Assembly (NCBI RefSeq): GCF_041435015.1
Contig: NZ_CP107989.1
Coordinates: 2,232,001 to 2,296,000, forward strand
Source: Streptomyces canus
Lineage (GTDB): Bacteria; Actinomycetota; Actinomycetes; Streptomycetales; Streptomycetaceae
Direction: 5' to 3'
Length of the DNA stretch: 64,000 bases
Part shown: piece by piece, positions 9,629 to 17,950 of the stretch
How the letters are laid out: every line of letters starts with the position of its first letter
Position numbering within the stretch: the first letter of the stretch is position 1
Translations under genes and position numbers: made by a program
The notes under the pieces: generated by a model
The model's database searches: none
Seen by the model: the letters and a program-made list of their open reading frames with translations, nothing else
What the model was told of the DNA's origin: nothing

Positions 9629-9657
9629 TTGACATGCCACTGTCTACGCGCGTCATC
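9629..9657 (+). promoter_or_regulatory. Possible promoter of the ribonuclease gene
   Basis: TTGACA at 9629-9634 is a good -35 hexamer. The stretch 17-18 bases downstream (9652-9657) is a poor -10. No Shine-Dalgarno is visible before the ATG at 9666, so a short-leader or leaderless transcript is possible. Confidence 0.3.
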
Positions 9658-9665
9658 ATGTGGGC

Positions 9666-10055
9666 ATGAGATTCCCCCCACGAATCGCTCGCATCGGTAC
9701 GGCAGCCGCCGTCCTGTCCGCTCTCCTCGTCGGCGGCACCGTCGCCACCGCTACGCCGGCGGCCGCCGCGGTCGGCAGCATCTGCTACAGCGACCTGCCC
9801 TCCCAGGCGTACGACACGCTCGACCTGATCGACGCGGGCGGCCCTTACCCGTACTCCCAGGACGGCGCTGTCTTCCAGAACCGGGAAGGCGTCCTGCCCT
9901 CACAGTCCTCTGGCTACTATCACGAGTACACCGTGATCACGCCGGGCTCCTCCACCCGCGGCGCGCGCCGCGTCGTCACCGGCGAGGAGACCCAGGAGGA
10001 CTACTACACCTCCGACCACTACGCCACGTTCGATCTCATCAACTTCGGTTGCTGA
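9666..10055 (+). CDS. Secreted guanyl-specific ribonuclease, RNase Sa family
   Basis: This 129-residue precursor has a signal peptide of about 33 residues, giving a mature enzyme of about 96, the size of RNase Sa. All active-site residues of RNase Sa are present with a constant offset of 33: Glu87 (Glu54), Arg98 (Arg65), Arg102 (Arg69) and His118 (His85). The cysteines at 40 and 129 match the single disulfide. It cleaves single-stranded RNA 3' of guanosine, outside the cell. No barstar-like inhibitor gene is adjacent, so an inhibitor would have to be encoded elsewhere. Confidence 0.95.
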   Translation: MRFPPRIARIGTAAAVLSALLVGGTVATATPAAAAVGSICYSDLPSQAYDTLDLIDAGGPYPYSQDGAVFQNREGVLPSQSSGYYHEYTVITPGSSTRGARRVVTGEETQEDYYTSDHYATFDLINFGC

Positions 10056-10325
10056 GGTCTGACACTCCAGCCCTCCAGCAGCACGAGCCAGGTCACGATT
10101 CGTGTGTTGCCCTGGTCAGGGACGCTTGTCGGCGTTTCGCGAACGTCCAGCCGCGCGGTTTCCGTGCGCGCGCCGGGCGGTTCGCTGTCGGCAACGTCCG
10201 TTGAACGCCCAGCCCCTCGCCCCGCGCACCCCACCCCCACGCCTCGGGTCGCGGGGCGAGGCAGTTCGGCAGTTCGGCCTGGAGCCGCCCGCCGATTGTC
10301 CGGCCCGACGGCCGGGATCAAACCG

Positions 10326-10586
10326 GTCCGACAGCTGGCCGTGGGGCGACGTCGGTGGCTCGCGCTGATCCTCCCGGTGGCTCGCCCACCCCACCTGCTG
10401 CTGCTCGGCGAACCCACCAACCACCTCTCCCCCGGCCGGTGCGACGAGTTGGAAGCCGCCTTCGGCCCAGGCCCCGGCGCGATCGTCGTGGCGCGCCACG
10501 ACCGATGGCCGCGCCGATGCCGGCCGGGCCGCGAGCTCTGCCCGGAACCGGCACGCGACCAGAAGGAGGTCTCGTACGATCTCTAG
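10326..10586 (+). pseudogene. Remnant of an ABC-F type ATPase (C-terminal part)
   Basis: One frame reads through a degenerate ABC signature (LAVGRRRWLALI), a Walker B-like stretch LLLLGEPTNHLS and an H-loop region IVVARHDRW, ending at TAG 10584-10586. This order is that of the second nucleotide-binding domain of ABC-F ribosome-protection proteins. The Walker B aspartate is Gly (LLGEP instead of LLDEP) and nothing upstream resembles the rest of the protein. It is a decayed fragment, not a working gene. Confidence 0.7.
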
Positions 10587-10643
10587 CCCGCCGCGACCCG
10601 TAAGAACCGTCCGAGGCGGTGACGCTCGTTGCTCTCGATATGA

Positions 10644-10664
10644 GTCACCTGTCAAGATGGTGAT
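10644..10664. promoter_or_regulatory. 21-bp operator-like site abutting the CGNR start codon
   Basis: The site begins GTCACC, ends GGTGAT and has the centre TGTCAAGAT. It lies immediately before the GTG start at 10665. A nearly identical site (19 of 21 positions) is at 11873-11893. The inverted arms suggest a dimeric repressor. Confidence 0.45.
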
Positions 10665-11228
10665 GTGAATCTCGACCATGTATTCGTATGCGGACACCCG
10701 GCTCTCGATTTCGCGGCCACCCTCCGGGCCCGGCGCTCGACCCGGTTCGAGATGCTCGCGACGCCGGAGCGGCTTAATGCCTGGTACCTGGAGTCTGGGC
10801 TGGTGGACACGATCACTCCCGGCGAGGAGGACGATGTCCGGGCGGCGACGAGCGTACGCGAGGCCGTCTACCGGCTCGTCACGAACCGCCGTCTCAGTGA
10901 GGAGTTCGACCGGGAGGCGCTCGCCGTGGTCAACGCCGCCGCCCGCAAGCCTCCCGTGACGCCGCAGCTCACCCTGGCCGGACGGCACACCGATGCGACG
11001 CCGGAGCAGGCACTGGCGACCGTCGCCCGGCAGGCCGTGGAGCTGCTCAGCGGTCCGGACGTCCCCTTGATGAAGGAGTGCGGCAACCCCGAGTGCACCC
11101 GGGTCTACATCGACCGCTCACGGGGCATGCGGCGCCAGTGGTGCGGCATGGAGTCCTGCGGCAACAAGATCAAGGCCGCCGCGTACCGCGCACGCAAGAA
11201 GACCGCACCGGCGGTGCCCGCGCACTGA
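10665..11228 (+). CDS. CGNR zinc-finger (ABATE-domain) regulator
   Basis: This 187-residue protein has an N-terminal stress-response ABATE-type domain. The C-terminal CGNR zinc finger (about residues 138-178) contains the Cys pairs CGNPEC and CGMESCGN followed by the basic tail KAAAYRARKK. Family members are putative transcription factors. The GTG at 10665 directly follows the operator-like palindrome, so autoregulation is plausible. It sits intact between two decayed genes. Confidence 0.85.
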   Translation: MNLDHVFVCGHPALDFAATLRARRSTRFEMLATPERLNAWYLESGLVDTITPGEEDDVRAATSVREAVYRLVTNRRLSEEFDREALAVVNAAARKPPVTPQLTLAGRHTDATPEQALATVARQAVELLSGPDVPLMKECGNPECTRVYIDRSRGMRRQWCGMESCGNKIKAAAYRARKKTAPAVPAH

Positions 11229-11530
11229 CATGTTGTCGCGCTGGGCCTTGGAGTACGGGCACATCAGGTGGGCGGCCTGGACGAGTTGCTCGACGGTGGC
11301 CCGGTCGACACCGCCGAGCACGGATTGAGGACCGCGGAGAGGGAGAACTCACCGTCGCCGCCGTGGGCCAGAGTGATCTCGGCGGTGATGATGATGCCGG
11401 TCAGCCGTATCGTGCCGAGGGTGGCGGCGCGGCGCAGGGCGCCGAGGAAACAGCCGGGCCGGCCGGCGGCCAGGAACTCCTCGGGACTGGTCGCGGTGCC
11501 GGCGCCGCCGAGTTCCTCGTTACGGCCGGC
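11220..11530 (-). pseudogene. Frameshifted organic hydroperoxide resistance protein (Ohr/OsmC)
   Basis: Reading the reverse strand from about 11530, one frame gives an Ohr-like SPEEFLAAGRPGCFLGALRR, with the first redox Cys, and then IIITAEITLAHGGDGEFSL. Near 11315-11325 the homology moves to another frame that reads GVDRATVEQLVQAAHLMCPYSKA, containing the second redox Cys. The N-terminus and the C-terminal VTL tail are missing. It overlaps the end of the CGNR gene by a few bases. It is a clear relic of a thiol peroxidase. Confidence 0.72.
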
Positions 11531-11594
11531 CCCGGCGCCCTCTGGGGCGGGCCACTGACCTGAAGTCGAGGCCGGGCCGCAGCGTGCCGGAGGT

Positions 11595-11795
11595 CTACAG
11601 CCCCAGGTCCAGGGCGAGGCACGAGGAGAACTTCCACGAGCCCTCGGGGTCGCACGACGACGCGCTCACCCCGCCGGCCGGCGCGGCCTCGACCTCGGTG
11701 GTCATGTCGTCGAAACGTATGCGCTCGGGGAGGCTGCCGAATCGCGCGTGCCGCACCGCCGCCTCGGCGGCTTCCGTGGTGAGCCCCTCGTTCAT
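11595..11795 (-). CDS. Orphan 66-residue protein, Cys-containing tail
   Basis: The ATG at 11795 has GGAG 7 bases upstream. The first about 40 residues are charged and probably helical, ending in an APAGG stretch. A short tail contains two Cys and one Trp (SWKFSSCLALDLGL). I do not recognise the family. A leader-plus-core layout with a double-glycine-like junction would also fit a peptide precursor, but no modification enzyme or exporter lies nearby. The site at 11873-11893 is about 80 bases upstream and contains a reverse-strand TTGACA. Confidence 0.55.
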   Translation of the reverse strand: MNEGLTTEAAEAAVRHARFGSLPERIRFDDMTTEVEAAPAGGVSASSCDPEGSWKFSSCLALDLGL

Positions 11796-11872
11796 GGCCG
11801 TGCTCCACTTCGTCGATCGTGGATGGTGTCCCGGTTGTCGCCTTGGACGACCACCAGCCTGCCGTCACCTTC

Positions 11873-11893
11873 GTCACCTGTCAAGGTGGTGAC
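11873..11893. promoter_or_regulatory. Second copy of the 21-bp operator-like site
   Basis: This copy has perfect arms GTCACC and GGTGAC around TGTCAAGGT and differs from the site at 10644-10664 at two positions. On the reverse strand it contains TTGACA, a possible -35 for the 66-residue gene. Shared control with the CGNR gene is inferred. Confidence 0.45.
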
Positions 11894-12288
11894 GCACGTC
11901 GTGCGCGCGTCAGCCCCCCATGGCGCGACTTCGAGGTTCGAGGCGGTGAAGGCAGGGCCTCTCCTGAAGGAGGCTGCGGCCGACCTCCGGGAGGACGTAG
12001 TGCTTCCAGGGGCCCGAGAAGTGGGCGGCGTAGCCGCTCCCGTCGGCCGACGGGGTGACGCCGTCGGTTGGCGGGGTCGCCGCCGATCACGGTGGTCCCG
12101 GAACCGTCGACCACCTTCGGCTGGAACCCCGCGAAGATGTCGTACGTACGGCGGTCCAGGAGGTCGGCCGCAGTCCTCGTCGCCGTACGGGACGACCCCA
12201 CAACTCATCGGTGGGACCGTCAGCATGGCCGACGTCCGTGTCCGTTGGCCGCCAGCGGTCCTCGCTCCGGGCCGGTGGGATGGGCGGT
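11894..12288. other. Gap with no intact gene
   Basis: No open frame here has convincing coding character. A reverse-strand stretch near 12080-12170 reads like a protein fragment (TYDIFAGFQPKVVDGSGTTV), but I cannot assign it. It may be another relic in the decaying patch that starts at 10326. Confidence 0.4.
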
Positions 12289-13035
12289 ATGACAACGACT
12301 TACGGAACTCTGCACGGCAAGGTCGCGCTCGTCACCGGGGGCAGCCGGGGGATCGGTGCCGCTACGGCGGTGCGGCTGGCGCGGGAGGGCGCGGATGTGG
12401 CCCTGACGTTCGTGGACGGCAAGGAGGCGGCCTCGGACGTCGTACGGCGGGTCGAGGCCCTGGGCCGACGGGCCGTCGCCCTGCGGGCGGACTCCGCGGA
12501 CGCCGAAGAGGCGGCGGGGGCGGTTCTCCGTACGGCGGAGGCGCTCGGTGGGCTGGATGTGCTGGTGAACAACGCGGGCGTGGGGGTGCTCGGTCCGCTG
12601 GGCGAGCTCTCCCTCGCCGAGGTCGACCGGGTGCTGGCCGTCAACGTGCGCGGGGTGTTTCTGGCCTCTCAGGCGGCGGCCGCGCGGATGCCGGACGGGG
12701 GGCGCATCATCACGGTCGGCAGCTGTATGACCCAGCGGGTGCCGGGTCCCGGCGGGACCCTGTACGCGACGAGCAAGTCGGCGCTGACCGGGCTGACGAA
12801 GGCCCTCGCGCGTGAGCTGGGGCCCCGGGGGATCACGGCGAACATCGTGCATCCCGGGCCCACGGACACCGACATGAATCCGGCGGACGGGCCGTTCGCG
12901 GCGGGGCAGACCGCGTTGACCGCGGTGGGACGGTTCGGGACGGCGGAGGAAGTGGCGTCGATGGTGGCGTATCTGGCGGACGCGGCGTACGTCACCGGTG
13001 CGGAGTTCTCGGTGGACGGGGGGCACGCGGCGTGA
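12289..13035 (+). CDS. Short-chain dehydrogenase/reductase (FabG-like)
   Basis: This 248-residue classical SDR has the cofactor motif TGGSRGIG (16-23), NNAG (94-97), catalytic Ser145, and Tyr159 and Lys163 in YATSK. The C-terminal region includes HPGPTDTDMNP. The ATG at 12289 is used; an in-frame ATG at 12280 is possible. Substrate unknown: such enzymes reduce or oxidise diverse ketones and alcohols. It converges on the allantoicase gene. Confidence 0.9.
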   Translation: MTTTYGTLHGKVALVTGGSRGIGAATAVRLAREGADVALTFVDGKEAASDVVRRVEALGRRAVALRADSADAEEAAGAVLRTAEALGGLDVLVNNAGVGVLGPLGELSLAEVDRVLAVNVRGVFLASQAAAARMPDGGRIITVGSCMTQRVPGPGGTLYATSKSALTGLTKALARELGPRGITANIVHPGPTDTDMNPADGPFAAGQTALTAVGRFGTAEEVASMVAYLADAAYVTGAEFSVDGGHAA

Positions 13036-13075
13036 GGTAGCAGCCTACTTCTCGCCCCGGCGCCCCTACCCGACC

Positions 13076-13099
13076 TCCCGGGGGGATTGCCCCCCGGGA
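13076..13099. terminator. Bidirectional hairpin terminator
   Basis: Perfect 10-bp arms (TCCCGGGGGG and CCCCCCGGGA) surround the loop ATTG. It lies between the converging SDR and allantoicase genes. Confidence 0.6.
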
Positions 13100-13111
13100 A
13101 GGCCCGCGGCC

Positions 13112-14233
13112 TCAGCCGCCCAGCTCCTGGTGCCTCGCCGACAGCGTCGCCGCGCCGCCCTCCGTCAGCGAGCCGAACAGGCGCAGTCGCGAGATCCCCC
13201 CGTCCGGGAAGATGTCCACGCGCGCGTGCGTGCCCACCGCCGGCGTCGGGAGGACGAAGCGGTGGTTCGTGTCGGGCTGGAGGCGCGTGCGCGGAAGGAT
13301 CTCCTGCCAGCCGCCGTCCTCGCCGTCGCGGACCGACACCGATGCCCAGCCCGCGCTGTTCCCCTTGAGATACGCCGTGTCGATCTCGATCGCGCGGATC
13401 TGGGACTGGGCCACCAGCCGGTAGCGGATCCAGTCGTTCCCCTGGTCACGGCGGCGGCGGGTCTCCCAGCCGTCGTCCATCTTGCGGGAGCGCCCCGGCT
13501 GGATGGTGTTCGACGCCGGCGAGTAGAAGAGGTTGGACGCGTCCTCCGCCTGTCCGCCGTTCTCCAGGGCTACCACGTCGAAGGTGCCGAGGACCTCCAG
13601 CCACGCGGGGTCCGGGACGACCTCGCCGTACACGCGCAGGCGGGCGACGCCACCGTCGGGGTGCTGGTTGACCCGCAGGTGCGTGAAGCGCTGTTCCAGC
13701 GACACGGAGAAGCCGTTCGCCGCATGGCCGCCGACCGGCGTCCGCGGAACGAGCGTCGTCCACTTCACGTCGTCGCCCAGCAGTACCTCCGGGGACGGGG
13801 AGCCTGTCACCGACGCGCCTTCGACCGACACCGCCTGCGGGTAGTTGCCGCGGAAGTGCGCCGTGTCGACCACGACCCCCCGGATCACCCCGGGCGCGCC
13901 CAGGCGCACCAGCGCCCAGTCGTGGTCCTCCGCCGTCGGCCAGGGGTGCTCGGCCGAGGCGCCCCGGCGGCGCCGCGTCTCCCAGCCGTCCATGATCTTG
14001 CCCTTGTGCCCGAAGTGCTCGGGGTCGAACTCGGCCCGCTCGGGCATCAGCAGGTTCTCGCGCTGGGCGAAGAACTCGTCGTTGGCGGCGATGACTCCGG
14101 CGCCGAGCGTCCGTGCGGCGAGGTTGGCGTACTGGGTGAAGGGGAAGTCGGCGGTGCGGTAGTCCGCGTACGGGTCACCGCCGCCGTACGGGTTCGCGTC
14201 GCCGGTGAAGCTGGGAATCGCCGTCACGTACAT
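13112..14233 (-). CDS. alc: Allantoicase
   Basis: This 373-residue enzyme hydrolyses allantoate to ureidoglycolate and urea. Two homologous allantoicase repeats are visible, each with a KxxDGWETRRRR signature (IMDGWETRRRRG in the first, KMDDGWETRRRRD in the second) and a later RLRVYGE or RLRLFGS segment. The ATG at 14233 starts with MYVTAIP; a longer frame upstream runs into allantoinase and was discarded. It follows allantoinase by 32 bases in an operon. Confidence 0.95.
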   Translation of the reverse strand: MYVTAIPSFTGDANPYGGGDPYADYRTADFPFTQYANLAARTLGAGVIAANDEFFAQRENLLMPERAEFDPEHFGHKGKIMDGWETRRRRGASAEHPWPTAEDHDWALVRLGAPGVIRGVVVDTAHFRGNYPQAVSVEGASVTGSPSPEVLLGDDVKWTTLVPRTPVGGHAANGFSVSLEQRFTHLRVNQHPDGGVARLRVYGEVVPDPAWLEVLGTFDVVALENGGQAEDASNLFYSPASNTIQPGRSRKMDDGWETRRRRDQGNDWIRYRLVAQSQIRAIEIDTAYLKGNSAGWASVSVRDGEDGGWQEILPRTRLQPDTNHRFVLPTPAVGTHARVDIFPDGGISRLRLFGSLTEGGAATLSARHQELGG

Positions 14234-14265
14234 GTGCCTTTCTGGAGTGGGCCGGTGCGGGTGGA

Positions 14266-15603
14266 TCAGGGTGTACGGCTGAGCAGTTGACCCTTCGGGG
14301 CCGTGAACTCGCCGTCCGCCACGATGCGTTCGCCCCTCAGCCAGGTCGACCTCACGACGCCGTACAAAGTCTTGCCCGCGTACGCCGTCACGCGGTTGCG
14401 GTGCTGGAGGGCCGCCGGGTCCACGGTGAAGGTCTCGTCGGGGGCGAGGACCGCGAAGTCGGCGTCGCGGCCGGCCTCGATGGCGCCCTTGCGGTCCAGG
14501 CCGACCAGTTGGGACGTCCGCGCGGACATCCAGCGGACCACGTCCTCCAGCGAGTGACCGCGCTTGCGGGCCTCCGTCCAGACCGCCGCCAGGCTCAGTT
14601 GAAGGCCCGAGATACCACCCCACGCGGTGGCGAAGTCGTCCGTCTTCAGGTCGGCCGTGGACGGCGAATGGTCGGTGACCACGCAGTCGATCGTGCCGTC
14701 GGCCAGCGCCTGCCACAGCAGGTCCTGGTTGGCGGACTCACGGATGGGCGGGCAGCACTTGAACTCGCTGGCGCCGTCCGGGACTTCCTCGGCGGTGAGG
14801 GTGAGGTAGTGCGGACAGGTCTCGACCGTGATGCGGACGCCCTCCGCCTTGGCCCGGGCGATCAGCGGCAGGGCGTCGGACGACGACAGGTGGAGCACGT
14901 GCACGCGCGCGTCCAGCCGCTTCGCCTGGGCGATGAGCTGGGCGATCGCCGTGTCCTCGGCGTCGCGCGGACGGGACGCCAGGAAGTCCGCGTACCTCGG
15001 ACCGGCCTGCTGCGGGGCGGCCTCGAGGTGGTGCGGGTCCTCGGCGTGCACGATCAGCAGGCCGCCGAACGAGGCGATCTCGGCCAGGGACCGGGCGAGC
15101 CCGTCCTGATCGAGGTGCGGGAACTCGTCCACGCCCGACGGGGACAGGAACGCCTTGAAGCCGAAGACACCGGACTCGTGCAGCGGCCGCAGGTCCTTGA
15201 CGTTGTCGGGCAGGGCGCCGCCCCAGAAGCCGACGTCGATGTGGGCCTTGTCGGCGGCCACCTCCTGCTTGGTACGGAGGTGGTCGACCGTCGTCGTGGG
15301 CGGGAGGGAGTTGAGCGGCATGTCGACGAGGGTGGTGATGCCGCCGGCCGCCGCCGCGCGCGTGGCGGTCCAGAAGCCCTCCCACTCGGTGCGTCCGGGG
15401 TCGTTGACGTGCACATGAGTGTCGACCAGGCCGGGCAGCAGGACGTCGTCGCCGAGGTCCTCCATGCGGGCGCTCCCGGAGACGGAGGCCTCGTACGGCA
15501 GTACGGCCGCGATCCTCCCGCCGGCGACCGCGACCGACGCGGCCCGCGTCCCCTCGGGTGTGATGACGCGCGTGGAGCGCAGCACCAGTTCAGTGTCGGA
15601 CAC
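14266..15603 (-). CDS. allB: Allantoinase
   Basis: This 445-residue amidohydrolase opens the hydantoin ring of allantoin to allantoate. The metal-binding HVH is at 63-65 in [12 protein letters not shown]. Further ligands are expected in IVHAEDPHH, in the HVLHLSS segment and in VVTDHSPS. The expected metal-bridging lysine region is [10 protein letters not shown]. It is the first gene of the allB-alc operon and is divergent from the IclR-type regulator, with candidate operators in between. Confidence 0.95.
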   Translation of the reverse strand: MSDTELVLRSTRVITPEGTRAASVAVAGGRIAAVLPYEASVSGSARMEDLGDDVLLPGLVDTHVHVNDPGRTEWEGFWTATRAAAAGGITTLVDMPLNSLPPTTTVDHLRTKQEVAADKAHIDVGFWGGALPDNVKDLRPLHESGVFGFKAFLSPSGVDEFPHLDQDGLARSLAEIASFGGLLIVHAEDPHHLEAAPQQAGPRYADFLASRPRDAEDTAIAQLIAQAKRLDARVHVLHLSSSDALPLIARAKAEGVRITVETCPHYLTLTAEEVPDGASEFKCCPPIRESANQDLLWQALADGTIDCVVTDHSPSTADLKTDDFATAWGGISGLQLSLAAVWTEARKRGHSLEDVVRWMSARTSQLVGLDRKGAIEAGRDADFAVLAPDETFTVDPAALQHRNRVTAYAGKTLYGVVRSTWLRGERIVADGEFTAPKGQLLSRTP

Positions 15604-15629
15604 CCGGACCCCTCTCTGCCGCCGTTAAC

Positions 15630-15661
15630 TTCCGCGTAACGGAATTCAACTTTCTGTTGAA
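15630..15661. promoter_or_regulatory. Adjacent pair of palindromes ahead of allantoinase
   Basis: TTCCGCGTAACGGAA (15630-15644, perfect 5-bp arms) is followed at once by TTCAACTTTCTGTTGAA (15645-15661, 6-bp arms). They lie 27-58 bases upstream of the allB start and probably overlap its promoter. The first has the same layout as sites before gcl and hyi; the second resembles the uraD site. Confidence 0.6.
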
Positions 15662-15737
15662 GGAGTCTTCACTCCCGGTCGAGCGCCGTCAAGGGCACAC
15701 TTCCCCACAGTGCACCTTGCGCCGACACTCTGGACGT

Positions 15738-15773
15738 TTCCACAAAGCGGAATTAGAATTCCAGCAAGCAGAA
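15738..15773. promoter_or_regulatory. 21-bp-spaced operator pair between allB and the regulator
   Basis: TTCCACAAAGCGGAA (15738-15752) and TTCCAGCAAGCAGAA (15759-15773) have centres 21 bp apart, the same spacing as the pairs before hyi and gcl. This position could serve both divergent genes and autoregulation. Confidence 0.6.
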
Positions 15774-15866
15774 CGTAGCTATGCACCAGCGGGGAGTCAA
15801 CCGACTGCCGGGTAGGCTTCTGCCCTCCTGCCCAGACCCGAAAGGCAGCTCCGAAAGGAACGCGCC

Positions 15867-16661
15867 GTGCCGACGTCCAGCGCCAGCACCACCGACTCCG
15901 CCAAGTCCGCCGGCGGCGGGGTCCAGTCCCTCGAGCGCGCCTTCGATCTGCTGGAGCGGATGGCGGACGCGGGCGGAGAAGTGGGACTGAGCGAACTGTC
16001 CGCGAGCAGCGGGCTGCCGTTGCCCACCATCCACCGCCTGATGCGGACGCTCGTGTCCTGCGGATACGTCCGCCAGCAGGCCAACCGGCGCTACGCCCTC
16101 GGCCCGCGCCTGATCCGCCTCGGCGAGTCGGCCTCCCGACTGCTCGGCACCTGGGCCCGCCCCTACCTCGCCCGTCTGGTCGAGGAGACCGGTGAGACGG
16201 CCAACATGGCGCTGCTCGACGGGGACGAGATCGTCTACGTCGCCCAGGTGCCGTCGAAGCACTCGATGCGGATGTTCACCGAGGTCGGCCGGCGCGTCCT
16301 GCCGCACTCCACGGGCGTCGGCAAGGCCCTGCTCGCCCACACCCCCGACGACGAGGTCCGCGCCCTTCTCTCCAGGACCGGCATGCCGGCCGCGACGGAG
16401 AAGACGATCACCACGCCGGACGGTTTCCTCGCGGCCCTCGAGGAGGTGCGCGGCCAGGGCTACGCGGTCGACGACAACGAGCAGGAGATCGGGGTCCGCT
16501 GCCTCGCGGTCTCGGTGCCCAACTCCCCCACCGCCGCCGCCATTTCGATCTCCGGACCGGCGGGGCGGGTCACGGAGGCGGCCACGGAGAAGATCGTCCC
16601 GGTGCTCCAGCAGGTCGCGTCGGAGCTGTCGGAGGCGCTGGCCAGCCAGAACCCGGGGTGA
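15867..16661 (+). CDS. allR: IclR-family regulator, AllR-like
   Basis: This 264-residue protein has an IclR winged helix at about residues 17-78 (QSLERAFDLLERMA through LPTIHRLMRTL) and the effector-binding domain with LPHSTGVGKALLA and the GYAVDDNEQEIGVRCLAV block. The GTG start at 15867 has AAAGGAA 7-9 bases upstream. Its place divergent from allB-alc matches AllR, the known repressor of the allantoin pathway in S. coelicolor. It is inferred to control the dispersed purine and glyoxylate genes through the shared 15-bp palindromes. Confidence 0.88.
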   Translation: MPTSSASTTDSAKSAGGGVQSLERAFDLLERMADAGGEVGLSELSASSGLPLPTIHRLMRTLVSCGYVRQQANRRYALGPRLIRLGESASRLLGTWARPYLARLVEETGETANMALLDGDEIVYVAQVPSKHSMRMFTEVGRRVLPHSTGVGKALLAHTPDDEVRALLSRTGMPAATEKTITTPDGFLAALEEVRGQGYAVDDNEQEIGVRCLAVSVPNSPTAAAISISGPAGRVTEAATEKIVPVLQQVASELSEALASQNPG

Positions 16662-16676
16662 CGACCCCACATCGAC

Positions 16677-16961
16677 CTAGCGCCGCGGCTCCCTGAACAA
16701 CTCCACCGCGTCGCGTACGTCGGTCAGCCCCCGCGACAACGCGCTCACCGACCCGATCGCCCCCGCGATCAGCAGCAACGACCGTCGCAGGCGCGGGATT
16801 TCGGGCCTTCCGTCGATGGTCATGGCGGCCAGCGCGGCGAGTTCGTCCTCGGCGATGCCCCGGTCGGGGAACTCGGCCGGATGCGCGGCGAGTTCGCGGC
16901 GCAGCCGGGACACCGCGGTCCGCAGTTCCGCCACTCTCGGATCGTTGTCGCTGCCGGTCAC
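16677..16961 (-). CDS. Small helical protein, DUF5955-like
   Basis: This 94-residue, probably cytosolic helical protein starts at GTG 16961. An amphipathic helix (VAELRTAVSRLRRELAAH) and a DRGIAEDELAAL segment are followed by LRRSLLLIAGAIGSVSALS. The pattern resembles the actinobacterial DUF5955 family. Its spacing of helices is similar to the second half of the protein at 30386-30781. It converges on the end of the IclR regulator gene. Function unknown. Confidence 0.7.
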   Translation of the reverse strand: MTGSDNDPRVAELRTAVSRLRRELAAHPAEFPDRGIAEDELAALAAMTIDGRPEIPRLRRSLLLIAGAIGSVSALSRGLTDVRDAVELFREPRR

Positions 16962-17166
16962 TGGCCTCTGCCCCAAGCTCCGCAACACAGCTCTCCCCCT
17001 CGCACACCTTCGTGCGCCCCAGCACCGTGAAGCCCCGTCGGCGTTGGTCAGACCCCTGGGGACGCGGGTCAGTAAACGCCACGCAGGGCGCCGCGCGCCA
17101 CCGTACGGACCGAAATTCAGCCTGTGGAAACCCGGCGCACGCCGGCGCGTCAGGTATGCAGGACGC

Positions 17167-17766
17167 ATGACGGAGAACGAACAGCAGGTCGCCGGACTGC
17201 TCCTGGCCGCGGGCGGCGGACGACGGCTCGGTGGGCGACCCAAGGCGCTGCTCGAACACCGGGGCCGCCCGCTCGTCGAACACGCGGTCGGCGTCCTGCG
17301 CACGGCCGGCTGCACCCGCGTGCACGTGGTCCTGGGGGCCGCCGCGGCAGCCGTACGGGAGCGGGCGGAGCTCGATGACTGCGTGCTCGTGGAGAACCCG
17401 GAGTGGGCCGACGGCATGGGGTCGTCGCTGCGGGCCGGGCTGGACTCGCTCACCGGAACGGAAGCGCGGGCCGCGCTGGTCTCGCTCGTCGACCAGCCCG
17501 GCATCGGGGCGGAGGCCGTGCGCCGGGTCCTCACCGCCTACGAGGGCGAGACCTCGCTCGTCTCGGCCGTCTACGACGGTGTACGCGGTCATCCCGTTCT
17601 CCTCGGCGCCGCGCACTGGGCCGGGATCACCGCGAGTGCGACCGGGGACCGGGGGGCACGCGCCTATCTGAAGGAGCACGCGGACGCCATCACGCTCGTC
17701 GAGTGCGCGGACGTGGCCGAGCCCTACGACATCGACACGACGGCCGACCTGAAGCACCTTGGGTGA
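17167..17766 (+). CDS. MobA-like nucleotidyltransferase (molybdenum cofactor type)
   Basis: This 199-residue single-domain NTP transferase has the N-terminal signature LLLAAGGGRRLGGRPKALL (residues 11-29) and the metal-binding region LVDQPGI. The MocA/MobA group attaches CMP or GMP to molybdopterin for enzymes such as xanthine dehydrogenase. This is suggestive beside purine catabolism, although no xanthine dehydrogenase gene is in the window. The ATG at 17167 was chosen over longer frames because it directly precedes the signature. Confidence 0.85.
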   Translation: MTENEQQVAGLLLAAGGGRRLGGRPKALLEHRGRPLVEHAVGVLRTAGCTRVHVVLGAAAAAVRERAELDDCVLVENPEWADGMGSSLRAGLDSLTGTEARAALVSLVDQPGIGAEAVRRVLTAYEGETSLVSAVYDGVRGHPVLLGAAHWAGITASATGDRGARAYLKEHADAITLVECADVAEPYDIDTTADLKHLG

Positions 17767-17815
17767 GCACACTGGCACTGAGCGCCACATTGGCTCGACT
17801 CGGAGAATCTCGACA

Positions 17816-17847
17816 TCAACAAACCATTGAACTTCCACGATGAGGAA
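17816..17847. promoter_or_regulatory. Adjacent operator-like pair ahead of malate synthase
   Basis: TCAACAAACCATTGA (17816-17830) and TTCCACGATGAGGAA (17833-17847) lie side by side about 105-135 bases upstream of aceB. They combine the same two motif classes seen before allB, which supports shared control by the IclR-type regulator. Confidence 0.55.
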
Positions 17848-17950
17848 ACTAGTATCCACTGTTCAGAAGCGTCCGCCTCCCGTGCAGGGCGCTGCTCGCG
17901 TACCCGGTTCGACTGGCACCCGGTGCCACCGCTGAAGGAAGTGACAGCTC

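Noticed and set aside
11401..11877. 158-codon reverse frame beginning at the 21-bp site
   Set aside because: It is Arg/Gly/Pro-rich and overlaps the better supported 66-residue gene and the Ohr relic in other frames.
13112..14716. Longer version of allantoicase
   Set aside because: The extra residues are antisense-like and overlap allantoinase; the family start MYVTAIP at 14233 fits the usual length.
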